Source: Caenorhabditis remanei (lineage: Eukaryota > Nematoda > Chromadorea > Rhabditida > Rhabditidae). From it: a DNA stretch of 64,000 nucleotides. The notes beneath the pieces were generated by a model. It did no database searches. It was given only the letters and a program-made list of their open reading frames with translations, and was not told where the DNA came from. The position numbers and the translations under genes were made by a program. Location: positions 16,428,587 through 16,492,586 of the forward strand of contig NC_071333.1 of NCBI RefSeq assembly GCF_010183535.1, read 5' to 3'. This document shows, one piece after another, positions 24,606 through 36,179 of the stretch (position 1 is the first letter of the stretch; every line of letters starts with the position of its first letter).

Positions 24606-25127
24606 ATGCATCCGTCGCAAGTTGTTGCTATTGTTCTTATTGGTAAGATGTTGACTTGGTATACAAAAGACTTAACGTAGAATATTTTTGTAGTTATTTC
24701 TGTGAGTTTCATCAATGCAGAAATTATTCAAAAAGGAAAACTTGCTAAGCATGGAATGTTGAAGGAGAACAAGCCGAATTGTCTAATGGTAAACAAATTT
24801 TTGAAATATAGCTTCACAAGTACTATATTTTCAGATAAGATCTGGATTGGGATGTGCTTGTTCATCCTGCAAGGAAATCGTTGGATTCACCAGAATGTTG
24901 ATTCTCAACCATGTGCCAGAAGAGCAAGAAGTACTCGATAAAGTGTGTAACAGAATTTTCGGTGATGACAAGAAGAAGGAGTCGTTCTGCGAGGAATTGA
25001 TCAAGGTAACTATTTGAAAATAATTAAATTTTGAAAATGATTTCCTGTTCAGGAAGAGCTCCCGGACATTATCAAGTACGTCAGAAGCCATTTGGAGCCA
25101 AAGCAAGCTTGTGCCAAGTTCTGTTAA
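24606..25127 (+). CDS. Secreted saposin-B domain protein (SPP/caenopore-like)
   Basis: Four exons (24606-24642, 24694-24788, 24835-25005, 25053-25127) give 125 residues. A signal peptide spans about 1-20 (MHPSQVVAIVLIVISVSFINA). A short linker rich in Lys is followed by one saposin-B domain (about 48-125) with the six-cysteine spacing CxxC...C...C...C...C at residues 53, 56, 82, 96, 121 and 125; additional cysteines at 43 and 51 are outside the canonical set. Members bind lipids; some nematode SPP proteins permeabilise bacterial membranes, others aid lipid handling, and the sequence alone does not decide which. AATAAA at 25198-25203 follows 71 nt after the stop. Which numbered spp gene this is, I cannot say. 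Confidence 0.88.
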
Positions 25128-25197
25128 CCAGTTTCCTGTTCGCCTACATGTATTTTTCTTTCATTACTTGTATTTTGTATTTTTCCGTCATTTTCTT

Positions 25198-25203
25198 AAT
25201 AAA
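25198..25203 (+). terminator. Poly(A) signal for the saposin gene
   Basis: AATAAA 71 nt past the stop codon, in a T-rich context. Confidence 0.7.
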
Positions 25204-25330
25204 GTTATTTGTAGTAAGATTAAACTGAAAAATACAAAGTTTACTATTATTTTTTGGTTCAGAGATTTAGAGAGCGCTGCGCTACGGGAGTCGCCGATAG
25301 ATAAGCACTTTGCATAGCGCACAAGAATGT

Positions 25331-25412
25331 GGAGAGATGGCCGAGCGGTCTAAGGCGCTGGTTTAAGGCACCAGTCCCTTCGGGGGCGTGGGTTCGAATC
25401 CCACTCTCTTCA
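25331..25412 (+). tRNA. tRNA-Leu(AAG), second copy
   Basis: Identical over its 82 nt to the copy at 22985-23066, with anticodon AAG, a long variable arm and an intact CCCAC/GTGGG T stem. It is followed by GTTCCTTTTTTC. Upstream similarity to the other copies stops almost at the gene edge (only AATGT is shared), so this copy is not part of the larger duplicated segment. Confidence 0.95.
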
Positions 25413-25789
25413 GTTCCTTTTTTCTCTTTTTTATCAGTAAATATATGTTTGGAGAGACAGTATTCCTGATGTTTTAGGAGTTTGCTACATCCCGATCATT
25501 CTTATTTTCTCTATTACTCTATTCGGTGTTTCTAATTATTATATCATTCGATCCGAATAACCTCGGCACTGTTCTCTCCGTTTTCCCACCGATGCAACAA
25601 TCTGCGGGTTGAATCTCTTCTAATGTGTCATAAGAGAGCACACTAATAAAGGAGACCCAGATGCATGGAGAAGCAAATGGAGACACTGTCCGGCAGCCGA
25701 TGGTCCTTAATGTACACATCACCCACATTGTCCATCCATCCCCTCATCCTATTATTGATTGACAGTTATCCGACCACACATCTCTAAAA

Positions 25790-27596
25790 ATGTATTTAAA
25801 GAAGCATGAATCAAAATTACTACTAATACCAAAAGGAGCGGAACAAGGTGAGAGTTGTTTAGCGATAAAATTGTTTTTAAAAAGTTCATTTTTTTTCAGA
25901 AGATGCTGGAATCATTGCAGTTCTCACTGACAGAATACCCAGTGTGCTCATTGTACGGTGGTTCGATTTATTCTGTTTTGGATTTGCAATGTGCTCATAC
26001 GTATTGGACTTCTTCTCAGATATTGGAATCGCGGTTTTTCATTTTTGGGCAGGAAGGGTCAGTTTTCTAGGCTCTGTCGTTGAAAGTATACATTTAATGC
26101 ATTTCAGCACCTCTCCGGATCCCTAGTCCTCACATTCGCTCTGCTTCCCTCTGTTATTATCAATATTATCTCGATGGTTTGGATGCTTGACGACGAAATG
26201 CATTGGAAACGAAGAGCACATCCTCGCCGAACCGGAACATTCGAGTTAAACCAAAAACGGTTCATTTCATTGGGGAAAATGATCACATTGTGCATATTTC
26301 AAGTGAGTTTTACAGTTTTACAAACATCGAAACCGATTTTTTCTCAGATGGGACCATTATTCTGGTATTACAAAGCGTTGTACTATGGATGGATGTTCAC
26401 CAAGAGCCAAAAAGACAATACTGATAGAGAAAAACGGAGATTCTTCATGAAAATGGTCGAGGCTGAAAGAGATGCGACTCTTTTGAGGTAATTTCCCACT
26501 CAAAATACCATTAAACTATTTTTTACCCATTCAGATTCTTTGAAGCTTTCCTCGAATCAGCTCCGCAACTCATTATCCAGGGATCCATTGCAGCCAACTA
26601 TTTCCAAAGCTACTACGCATCCGGCACTTATCCCTACTGGCTCTACTTCCAAGCAGCGTCTCTCACACTATCAATTATTAGTATTTCCTGGTCCGTCGTC
26701 GTTCAAAACCGTTCATTACGAATGACCAGAGATGACAAAGTCAATATTTGGCCGCACGAAGCAGTACTGCAGGTGAGAGATTGGTGATAAAAGTGTAAAG
26801 TGTACAATGGACCAAAAAAAAGTATAATTGTTTTTCAGTTTTGTTGGAGATTTCTCACGATCCTGGCGAGGATTATCACGCTGGTGGCGTTTGTACTTGT
26901 CTATGAGATTTATACGATTCCATTGATATTCGGGCGTTTGCTAGTCACATTGATACATGTCATTTTTTTGCAAGTAAGGAATTTAAATCAGAAAAACATT
27001 TGAAAACGCGGAATTATTACAGGCACTCCATATCGAAGCATGCACGCATATTGAAAAACTACTTCTCGTCATTAACGCTATGATTCACATCTTCACTCCA
27101 TTCAATATGGCAGAGGGGAAAACAAGATATCGATATCTGGTGGCTTATGGAGTTGAATTCTTGGAAATGATGGTACGCCTTCAGTTATTATAAAGAAATT
27201 ATTTTAAAGTTCGCAATTTTCAGACAATCTTCATCATACTCCCACCACCACTAAATCTGTTCCCCATGATTGATAAAGTGAGGGTTGGAGTACCCGTTTC
27301 TTTTACCATTGGTAAGCGTTCTTGTTTTGTGAACCCAAATTTATTCGAGAATTACAGGCATCCTAATAATGATGATGTACTACAAGTTCTTCCACCCGAA
27401 TAGGCGACAACTTCTGGGAGCGGTATCTCAGGTCGATGTCAGTAGGAACGTAGAAAAAGAAGAAGTTGCAACATCGTTGAATTCGAGTCCAATACCAGAG
27501 GAAAAACCAAAGGAATTAACTGGGAATGTTTTGGAGCACGAGAATACGGAGAAAAAAGTATTTGAATCGCTTTTGGAAGACGAGTGTCATAATTAA
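25790..27596 (+). CDS. ced-8: CED-8, Xk-related apoptosis protein
   Basis: Nine exons (25790-25847, 25900-26057, 26108-26302, 26348-26487, 26535-26772, 26839-26973, 27023-27172, 27224-27311, 27358-27596) give 466 residues in frame. The protein is a multi-pass membrane protein of the XK/Xkr family: hydrophobic helices from about residue 34, the conserved WFDLFCFGFAMCSYVLDFFSD and FFEAFLESAPQLIIQ segments, and a hydrophilic Glu/Lys-rich tail. CED-8 promotes phosphatidylserine exposure on dying cells and is activated by CED-3 caspase cleavage near the N-terminus. With this start, the acidic site falls at Glu20-Asp21 just after the exon 1/2 junction, which agrees with the Asp21 cleavage I recall. 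The gene is convergent with a small secreted-protein gene, and their 3' ends overlap. Confidence 0.95.
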
Positions 27597-27648
27597 TACG
27601 GTTTGCGTTGAACGTGTAAATTTTTACAATTGATCTCTACATGAAATG

Positions 27649-27654
27649 TTTATT
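27649..27654 (-). terminator. Poly(A) signal for the small secreted-protein gene
   Basis: Reads AATAAA on the minus strand, 32 nt past that gene's stop, and lies inside the probable 3' UTR of ced-8. Confidence 0.6.
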
Positions 27655-27677
27655 ATTGAATACAGTTGTATAATTCA

Positions 27678-27683
27678 AAATAA
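27678..27683 (+). terminator. Poly(A) signal for ced-8
   Basis: AATAAA 82 nt after the ced-8 stop. It lies just beyond the stop codon (27686-27688) of the opposing gene, so a ced-8 transcript ending downstream of it would overlap coding sequence of its neighbour. Confidence 0.6.
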
Positions 27684-27685
27684 AT

Positions 27686-28183
27686 TTAAAGATGAACCAA
27701 ACATGCCACATCTTTTACCACTGTGATACCACCATACTTGTTCAGTGAATACCATCTGCAAGATTATATGAAATATTTCAAATCAATAATCTTTGCAACG
27801 AACCTGCCAAGTCTACAAATTGCACGATGGAATCGGTTGTCAATGACTCCTAGTGATCTCTCATTGGCAATCAGCTCAACTACTCCACTGGTCTCTCCTT
27901 CACATGAAATTTCAGCGATTTGTTGGCCACCTCCTTCGAAATATCTGAAACCATGAAATTCTAGAGATGAAGCAACACTTTTTTGAAACAAACAATATTC
28001 TAGCGTTTACGGTGTCGTTTTCGTTGTCTCGAATGGTTATGATATCCGAGCATTGCTCTGAAAACGATTGGTATCGAAAAATCAGCTGAAGTAGTTCAAG
28101 TACTTGCTGCCAGTTGCAGAAACACCAATAATATACAACAAAAATGTAGATAGGAGTATGAAATTTATGAAGGAGGAACCCAT
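27686..28183 (-). CDS. Small secreted protein of unknown family
   Basis: Four exons (28104-28183, 28011-28057, 27804-27960, 27686-27755) join in frame to 117 residues. A signal peptide covers about 1-22 (MGSSFINFILLSTFLLYIIG). A His/Arg/Lys-rich segment with RQRKRH follows and could be a furin-type processing site. The remaining domain has three cysteines (in ISCEGE, AICRLG and DVACLV contexts) and the recognisable stretch RFHRAICRLGRWYSLNKYGG. Exon 3 is taken from the CTCTAG acceptor because the nearer TTTCAG acceptor breaks the frame. I do not recognise the family. The start is 183 bp from any other candidate ATG, and the gene ends 90 bp from the ced-8 stop in tail-to-tail arrangement. Confidence 0.65.
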
Positions 28184-28524
28184 TGTGAATGAAAAGTGTG
28201 AACTTGAAAACTTCTTCAAGTTTTCGTTGTTTTATATCATCTTTTCTTTTTCTGTCACTTTTTCTGTCACCAGATAGATGTTTATGTTTTTGTTCGATGT
28301 CAGCTGTGGAAAACGCAATGAATGTGATGATGACTCATGGTTTTCCAAAGACATTTTTAATGAAATATTTCTGTTTGAATGGTGAGGGACTCATTATTAG
28401 AATTTTTATTACGTTTGAATAGTTTTTGCGGAATTTCCGGGAAAAAAGGAGGTCTTTGTATATCAGCAGGTCATTCGTTTTTTTGTTGAGTTGATAAACA
28501 CAATTTATTTACTGTTCAACATTT

Positions 28525-28589
28525 GGAGAGATGGCCGAGCAGTCTAAGGCGCTGGTTTAAGGCACCAGTCCTTTCGAGGGCGTGGGTTA
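28525..28589 (+). pseudogene. Truncated tRNA-Leu(AAG) relic
   Basis: Matches the tRNA-Leu copies through the anticodon loop and variable arm with three substitutions (GAGCAG for GAGCGG, CCTTTCGAGGG for CCCTTCGGGGG). It then breaks after GTGGGTT and lacks the rest of the T arm and the 3' acceptor strand. No mature tRNA can form. Confidence 0.9.
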
Positions 28590-28601
28590 CTGTTACATTC
28601 T

Positions 28602-28726
28602 AGGCAAAACTCACGATAAGTGGAACGGTAAGTACTTGGAATTTGAAACTTTTACCCTATTGAGAAATGAGAGTTGTCTTATTCCGCAGCGCACTGATAA
28701 CCAATATATTCTCCGAAAGAAAATGT
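28602..28726 (+). repeat. Duplicated TM9SF exon 7 end plus intron start, fused to tRNA-Leu
   Basis: GCAAAACTCACGATAAGTGG and the following AACGGTAAGTACTTGGAATT correspond to the end of TM9SF exon 7 and its donor at 22865-22910. TGTCTTATTCCGCAGCGCAC and the AAGAAAATGTGGAGAGATGG junction correspond to 22931-22995. The order is the same as in the TM9SF intron, with some small indels, so this is a displaced copy of the segment that carries the tRNA. Confidence 0.85.
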
Positions 28727-28808
28727 GGAGAGATGGCCGAGCGGTCTAAGGCGCTGGTTTAAGGCACCAGTCCCTTCGGGGGCGTGGGTTCGAATCCCAC
28801 TCTCTTCA
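28727..28808 (+). tRNA. tRNA-Leu(AAG), third intact copy
   Basis: Identical in sequence to the copies at 22985 and 25331, followed by GTTCTTTTT. It arrived with the duplicated TM9SF fragment immediately upstream. The long open frame that starts here and runs to 29219 is a by-product of tRNA sequence and is not annotated. Confidence 0.95.
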
Positions 28809-29674
28809 GTTCTTTTTAATTCATTTATTTTTGAATTTTTTGTAGCCTGTGTTGTAATGAAATATGTTAACATGGAAAAAAACCAGGTTTGTTTCTCATA
28901 TGAATCATACATATGGTTAGCACGTTTATTCAAATTCATCATCAACAGAAAACTTGCAAGTCTAGACACACTAGCGAAAAAAAAACGTGTGTGGGCGCAA
29001 AAATCCTTGCGCGAGTATCAATTTTGCCGGTTTCGACTGTTCTTTTTTCTAAATTTCGTGCACTGTGAAATGATGAAGAAGACGAGGGGGGAAGAAGAAG
29101 CTACCGGACGGACAGGCATGTTTGTCAGAAGACTTACCGTCGGAAGACGGTTGGGGGCAACAATTGGGGCGCACAGAAAAGAGCTCGGCTTATTTGGAGA
29201 GTCCCAGACACTGAAATGAGTTTGTGTGGGGTTCGGAAAAACGAAGAGTGAGAAAGAGGTGGTCAACTATCTCACACCATAACTCCTCACTTTGTGTCTT
29301 CGCTTTATTATTAACTTTTCCGTACTTCCATATTTCTATTACTCTGGTATTGTTGGCACAATCTGATTTATTTCAAGTTTTGCTTAAAACTGTATGCCAA
29401 AGGTAACTTTTTTCAAACCAGTGGTTTACCATTTAGATGTTTGACCTGGTAGTAAACATGACACAAGATGGAACTTGTAAAACAATGAAAGTAACTCCCG
29501 AGTAGGATTAGGCCTGTTTAGTGAAAGTGCATCCGAGTGATAGTGGGAATACGAGAGTTTGAGAGATGTTTGATCAAACGAATGCCGATGTTAATTTGAA
29601 AAACCACAAACAGTTCTATGATATAGGTCAGCTCTTTCATAAGTTGCGTTCATTCTCTATGAAATTATATTAAA

Positions 29675-32558
29675 ATGTCTTTGAAACAGGTAACAGTATT
29701 TTCAGAGCGTCACAGTTAAATTTTTTTTAAGTTATTCTCCGATCGTCCGCCTTTAAATGCAGTGCTACAAGAAAAAGCACAAAAAATCCGTTACTCATGT
29801 TCACCGGCCAAATGTCTGCACTCATTACTATCATTTCTCCCAATTATCACATGGCTTCCAAAGTATGACTGGTCACACTCATTTTTCGGAGATCTATCCG
29901 GAGGCCTGACAATGGCTGTTTTTTCGGTACCACAAGGTAAGGGGCAATTTGGAAAGGAAATTTGAAAAAAAAAACCGTTTTTTCAGGTATCGCACTTGCA
30001 AGTATCACAGGGGTACCACCAGTCTACGGGTTATACACGGCTATCTTCCCCTCATTTCTCTATATCTTTTTTGGGACTTCGAAACATAATGCGTTAGGTA
30101 AACCCTCTTCGCAAAAAGATCTTTGTTTCAAAAAAAGAGCAACCCACATTTTCCGTTTTTAGGTGGCTTTGCTGTCCTTTCACTCATGACCCACGGTGCG
30201 ATTGAGAAGGTGATGTTGAGAACAGCAACAAGTTATAATGCAACAGCATATGTGAATCATACGTTGGATGAGCTGTTTGACAAAGAAAATGATACGATTA
30301 TAACAAACACAACATTAATGCAGTAAGCTTACTATTAGCTGACACCCAAAATTTACTCTATTATATTTGAATAATGCTTTAGAATACTTGGAAATGAAAC
30401 ATCATTCGTTGAAGAAGTCACTATGGAAATGTGGACCGAAGGTGTCACACCAGTAAAACAAATCCATGTGGCTACTACTATCATTTTCTTGGCTGGAGTC
30501 ATTCAGGTTAGATTTTTAGATTTTCCACCCATAAATTGTTGTCTCTATGTGAATCTTCAGGTCTTGATGGGAGTTTTTCGCTTACAATACCTGACATCTC
30601 TCTTCTCGGAACAGGTAATGTCAGGTTTTGTTGTTGGTGGAGGTATACACGTTTTCTTCGCACAAATCGGCAACATGCTTGGAATAGAACTCCCGAGAAG
30701 AAGTGGTCCGGGGTATCTATACTATGTTAGTTCATATTCTCCCCCATTTTTTAAATTTAATCGAACTTTTGAACTTTCTAGAGAATTTGGGACCTAATCG
30801 AGAACCTAGACAATGTACACATTCCAACCGTTTGCATTTCAATGTCATCATTCTTGTTCCTTGTTATCGGAAAAGAGTATCTTGCACCCTGGCTGAGCTC
30901 TGCTTTCAACTATCCTGTCCCTTATGAGTTTGTATTGGTGAGAAAACTCAAACGTAGCATGACGTCAATATTGATATTGGTGATTAAGGTGGTTGTCGGA
31001 ATTACTGCAACTAATTACGCGGAACTGTCTCGGCGGCATGACGTGAAAGTTGTGGGCAATATTCCAACCGAGTGAGTTTTCCGGTCATTTGTTTTTGGTA
31101 GACCGCAGAGTTTTCAGATTTCCACCACCATCGCTTCCAAGATTCGATTTGATCCGACATATTGGGCTAAACGCTGCTGCAATTGCTATAACAGCTGTAG
31201 CTATCCACATTACTGTAGCGAAGGTTGTAGAGAAACGATACAAGTACAAAATTAATCATGGACAGGTTAGCGCCAGAAGATCTTTTAAGATTTCAAGATT
31301 AAAATCCCACGTAAATATTTTTTTAGGAATTGTACGCACTCGGATTTGTTGGTGTGTTGTCTTCGTTCTTTCCAGTTTTCCCGGTGACATCTGGATTTGC
31401 AAGAAGTGTGGTTGGAGCAGCAGTCGGAGGATCCACTCAGCTCACGTGTCTATTTTCATCGTTAGCTCTTGTATCAGTAATCCTGTTTATCGGTCCTGCA
31501 CTCAAATATCTGCCTCAATGTATTCTATCCGCTATGATCATTTTTGCGCAAAAGGGAATGCTCGAAAAGTTTGGGGAGTTGAAGAGTCTTTGGCCAGTTT
31601 TCAAAATTGACTTTGTGAGTTTTCAATCATTTTCTATCACAGATTTTCACTCTGAAACTTCTTATAGGCGATTTGGTTAATGAGTTTCTTCCTGACAGTA
31701 TGTTATGATATGGGTGAAGGTCTTCTTATGGCTATTGGTTTTGCAGTTCTGACTACTATTATTAGAACTCAACGGTATTTTTCTATTTTGGTGGTGTCGC
31801 CTTTTCTAAGAATCTTTTCAAATATTGCAGACCAAAATGGCACTTCTTGTCAAGAGACGATGAAACTGATCATTTCAAAGAGACGAAAAAGCGGGACCTG
31901 GAGCGAATTCAAGGAAATGTTTGCATTTTCCGAATGGATGCACCGTTGATTTTTACGAGCAGTGACAGATTTACAATGGTATACATTACTAGAGACCCCT
32001 AAACTTTTCGAGAGGAAAATAATACAAGTTTATTTGCAGTCTGTTTGGCAATGTGTCAAAAAATGGGAACGATGTAAATCCGAATCGTTTGTGACAATTG
32101 AGCAGATGAATTCTGACAGGAGTGCTGACATTTTTGAATCGGTAGGATTTAGGTTGTTTGTTTTGGCCACATTTTTATGGGCAATGTTTATGATTTTATT
32201 GTTTTTTATTTATTTATATTTTCAGAAACTAAAATCAGCTCGCCGACGCTGGAAGAGGGACCAGAAGTCGGATACCCGCTGCAAGTTGGTGATTGATTGT
32301 GATGGATTCCCTTATGTTGATTATCTGGGTCTGTCAACACTGAAAGCTGTGTACGTGGATTTGAAAGCGGCTGGTGTGCAATGCTTCTTTGTTGTTCAAA
32401 AATCTGAATTGAAACGACTTTTCCGTGCGACAGATTTCTATGAAGTCGTTGATGAATCTCAAGTATTCAATAAAGTAGGAGACGCTGTGAAAGCTGCCGA
32501 GCAGACTATTTCGTGAGTTTCTAAAGAAAACAAAAAGATTTCGCTCCCGGGTGGGCTC

Positions 32559-32594
<36 letters not shown>

Positions 32595-33109
32595 GCCTAT
32601 TGCGCCACGGAAGCACACAGACCCCCCAAGGCGTACTCTTATGACTAGTCCGGCAACGACCAACTCAAATGTGGACCGACGCGAGAGGCCAATTCGAGAG
32701 AGCGTTGGTTTTCAAGAGGGTACGCAGAGAATCGCGTGTTGCCTTTCTCTGACATTCTGCGCCGATTTTGCGTTGCTTTCTTGGCTTACGTAAACCGCAT
32801 CGCCGTCTGCATCTAGTTGGTGAGAGATAACAAGGAATGAAAATAAAGTGTAAAGATAACTAAAAAATAAAATTTTTATAATTCAGATCACCGAAAAACA
32901 CCAAAGAAGTCCTGACAGCATTGTCGAGTATAGCCACTACTGATACTATGTTGATAGATGAAGAAGAGAATGAAGAAGATGGGGATCCAGAGGAAAGAGT
33001 TACCGAGGAATCTGAGAATTCAGAAGAAGTGATGTCAGAGACATCGGTGTCTATTGGTGAAGCCAGAAGCTCTGCATCGTCAAGGAATTCTATCAATTCA
33101 GAAGAATAA
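29675..33109 (+). CDS. sulp-3: SLC26/SulP anion transporter with STAS domain
   Basis: Fifteen exons join to 773 residues: 29675-29689, 29732-29936, 29987-30097, 30163-30322, 30383-30506, 30561-30725, 30782-30937, 30989-31071, 31118-31265, 31327-31614, 31668-31774, 31831-31978, 32040-32141, 32226-32512, 32887-33109. The N-terminus RPPLNAVLQEKAQ is typical of SLC26. Membrane region about 70-500 includes GGLTMAVFSVPQGIALASIT, PPVYGLYTAIFPSFLYIFFG, and FPVFPVTSGFARSVVGAAVG. A STAS domain follows (about 510-700; CKLVIDCDGFPYVDYLGLST), and then a very acidic Glu/Ser tail. The family exchanges sulfate, chloride, bicarbonate, oxalate or similar anions at the plasma membrane. The tiny MSLKQ first exon is chosen for phase; a nearby frame from 29566 does not splice in frame. 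The last intron hosts an antisense tRNA-Asn. The number sulp-3 is recalled, less sure than the family. Confidence 0.9.
32542..32614 (-). tRNA. tRNA-Asn(GTT), antisense in the last SLC26 intron
   Basis: Read on the minus strand, GCTTCCGTGGCGCAATAGGC begins the gene. The anticodon stem is TTCGG/CCGAA with loop CTGTTAA (anticodon GTT); the T arm is GGTGG-TTCGAGC-CCACC and the acceptor end is CGGGAGC with discriminator G. The acceptor has one G-T wobble. 73 nt. It is nested in the 32513-32886 intron, opposite the host gene. Confidence 0.95.
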
Positions 33110-33654
33110 TTCTATATTTTTCATTTTTCATTAAATCTTGTTAATCTTGTAAGCCAATTAAAGCGAGTACATTTTAATTTTATTTTATAAGAACAATTAT
33201 GATACAATTTTTTGAAAACTCAAAAGTTTTATTATTATATTTCCTACTTTTCCTCTCACTTGTTTGCCACAACCACCTAAATTTCTAAAATTCATTAAAT
33301 GAATCATATCGTACCTCCAATTCTATTTTCACTTCCAAATGTCACCTAATTTCCAATCTTGCACATGTTACCGTTCCCCCAATTATACACCCCACCATGT
33401 GCCCTTTCAAGCATGACACAACCAATATATGGGCGGTGCTGTTCAAATATGGGCAGAACGAAAAAAAAGAATGAAGAAATGAAAGATGCAGATTTTGTGT
33501 GTGCGGGTTTCAAGAGGTTCCTTTTTGAAATAAGATTGAGGAGGGGGTCATGGTTTCAAGTGATCTGTTTGAAAATACTTGAAATCTCGTCGTCACCTTT
33601 TTATATTGAAACATCAAATTGTTCTAGTATTCCGGGAATTTTTGCTTTCTAGCT

Positions 33655-33900
33655 TGTCGGCTACATTCAGACTTGCAAAATCTTAAAATTTTTGAAATCT
33701 TTTTCAAAAACAGTCAAAAATCCTATGTACGCTTGAGTTTTCATCGATAGTTAAAAATGTAGTCCAAATTTTGGATTTTTTGCAAAAAGTTTTTAAAAAA
33801 CTCAAATTTTCAAATTTTTGTAATGGATCGGCCGGACCGGGCCGAGAAAGTGAAAATTCTCTTATCGGCACGGCCCGGCTCGTTGCAAGTCTGGTTACAT
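33655..33900. repeat. GGCCCGG foldback repeat, copy 2
   Basis: Begins with CAGACTTGCAAAATC and ends with CGTTGCAAGTCTGG, giving short inverted ends. Internal AATCCTATGTACGCTTGAG and GATCGGCCGGACCGGGCCGA / CGGCACGGCCCGGCTC match the copy at 15875-16190 in order and orientation. Confidence 0.65.
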
Positions 33901-36179
33901 TGAATTATTGCTCAATGTTGTTTTTTGATGATCATCAAAAACAAGCCAGCTGTCAGACATTATATCCGGCAGAACAAGAACTTGACAAAAGTGAAAATTT
34001 AGCCACATGTCAAAAATTGTGAAGAACAACAACACACACGTTTTGACGCTTGATAAAAGATGAGAGATATGTGAGTTAAAGTTTTCATAATTTTTCCTCC
34101 CCCCCCTCTCCACTGGCCCCTTCACTCTGTGTAAACCACGTCCGTTTTGCGTTGCACGGTGGTTTCCTGCATCTCGGGGCGTCGAATTACTTGTGCCCCC
34201 ACCAGAACAACCTAATCTTAGGTTGATAAAGATGATAGAAATCTTTTTGACCTCTTACCGCCTTTCATCATTACTCTCAACTGATAAGATCCTTGAATAA
34301 GCAAATCGTTTAGGAGACACTGAAGATTTGCTTGTCAACAATTAGTTTTATTTCATTTTTCGCAGCTTCTTGACAGGTGACACCTCTTTTTCGCTTTTCC
34401 ACCTCTCGTTCCCTCAATTTTGCGGTCTTTATAGAGTAATTATAGGATTTTGGGAAAGTGGAAAGGAAAATGGATACGGGGGATACCGATTTCAAGGTTA
34501 ATAGCGCCTTTTGGCATAATTAGTTCCTTTCTGGAATCGGGCTGGACTTTTTGACTCACTGAATCCTTTCTTTTTTAGTTTTTTTAGTGAACCAAATATC
34601 TTTACTACATATTTGAGAATATTGCATAAATTTTTATACTAGGTGTTTCATTTCCGCCATTTCTTTCGTTTCTTTACGTTTAGTACAGTTGACTGCACCT
34701 CATTCCGATTTTTACGTTAATTTCCAAAATTTCCACCCTTTTTACGTTAATGCGGGCAGCGTGATAAACCGACCATCACCATTCATATACAAATAATAAT
34801 ATAATAATAATATTATTAACACAAAACGCACTTTTGTATTGGTCACTCACCGTTTTTCGGCGGCCACTACGCTTATATATGTAACAATAATTTGCATGTC
34901 CTGTTTTGTGGGTTTCGCAATTATTATGAGGAGCGGATTTTCCTTCCACTCCCATCTTTACATATTGAAATCGAAATCATCAACCACCTTTTCTTTTTTT
35001 TCCATCATTTCCTTTAACCATGAAATTTCATGCGAGAGTGCACTCCGATCCGGCGGTAATCGTTTTTCTCCCTTGGGAAAAAGCTTTTTTACAGTACTTG
35101 TTTTATAGATATGAGATTGTTGCTTCTGGGTTCGCTGTTAGCCGTCATTAGTTCTTTTAACAATTTTTTCCTAAAACTTTTCCCGCCAACACCATTTCCG
35201 TTCTCGTCCAGACGTTCGACTATTGTTGCCAATGTTTATGTCCATATACATTTCATACGGGTGTGTGTCCAAGGTTATAGGGAGCTATAAAACTAACCGA
35301 TCAGTGGATGTTGTCTTATCGTCATCATATCTATATTGACCCTCCTTCCTCGATTCCCTCCTTTCTCTTCTTGCCATCCTCTTTGTACTATCCATTTTTC
35401 GAACCGAACGAAAGGAAGAACCAAGTAAAATTAATCCGAATATAAAAGGTCCCACGGCAAAAGGCGTTTAATTAGATTAGCGTTGTTGGATAAGTAAAAG
35501 TAAGAGAACAGAAAGAGAAAGGGTAAGAGAAAGCTGCCAAAATTTCAGGGATAGAAATTGAAATTGAAAGCAATTAACTTTGATGTTCCCTTTTCTCTCC
35601 CTTTCCAAAAGTGTATCTCTTTTGACCTCTACTCACTCTCTCACATGAGCTACCAAAAGTCACCGACTCTTTTAATATCTTTAATTAGAATCTATAGCAA
35701 ATAACAAGTACAATCAAACATGCATATCAAATTAAAATCCTTCCTCAAAAAGGCATTAGCATTCGCTCGACAAGTCCTGAAAAGTGATCAAAAGAGGCGC
35801 TACCTGTGACATCTCAACTCATTAGGATCCGCTGACAGCAAGCTCATATCTAATGAATGAACTTGAAAGGGGTATGCCGCTTTGACGAGGAACGCGCGCT
35901 GCCAGTCTACGTTTATATCGTTGTCCCGCATCATAACATTCGACTCATTATCTTCGTACCACCTCCTTTTCTCCTTTCTTTCTCCCTTTTTTGTTGGCAT
36001 GGTGTGCATTGTTTTAGCGGATCTTTTGTTGTTCTTTCCGGTTTGTTTTTATGTTATTCTTCATTTTTTGTGGTCCACTCTGCTTGTAACTTTTTTGCTC
36101 AAATTTTCGAAATTTTCTGCTAGGAAACTTTTTTTCAGAAACTTTGTTTTTCCAAAATCTGAATTCCACTACTAAACTC

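Noticed and set aside
28725..29219. 164-codon plus-strand open frame
   Set aside because: It begins inside a tRNA-Leu gene and runs through AT-rich DNA with no domain or splice logic.
29566..29626. Upstream first exon for the SLC26 gene (MFDQTNADVN...)
   Set aside because: Its donor leaves phase 1, and no acceptor before RPPLNAV joins in frame without a stop. The MSLKQ exon at 29675 does.
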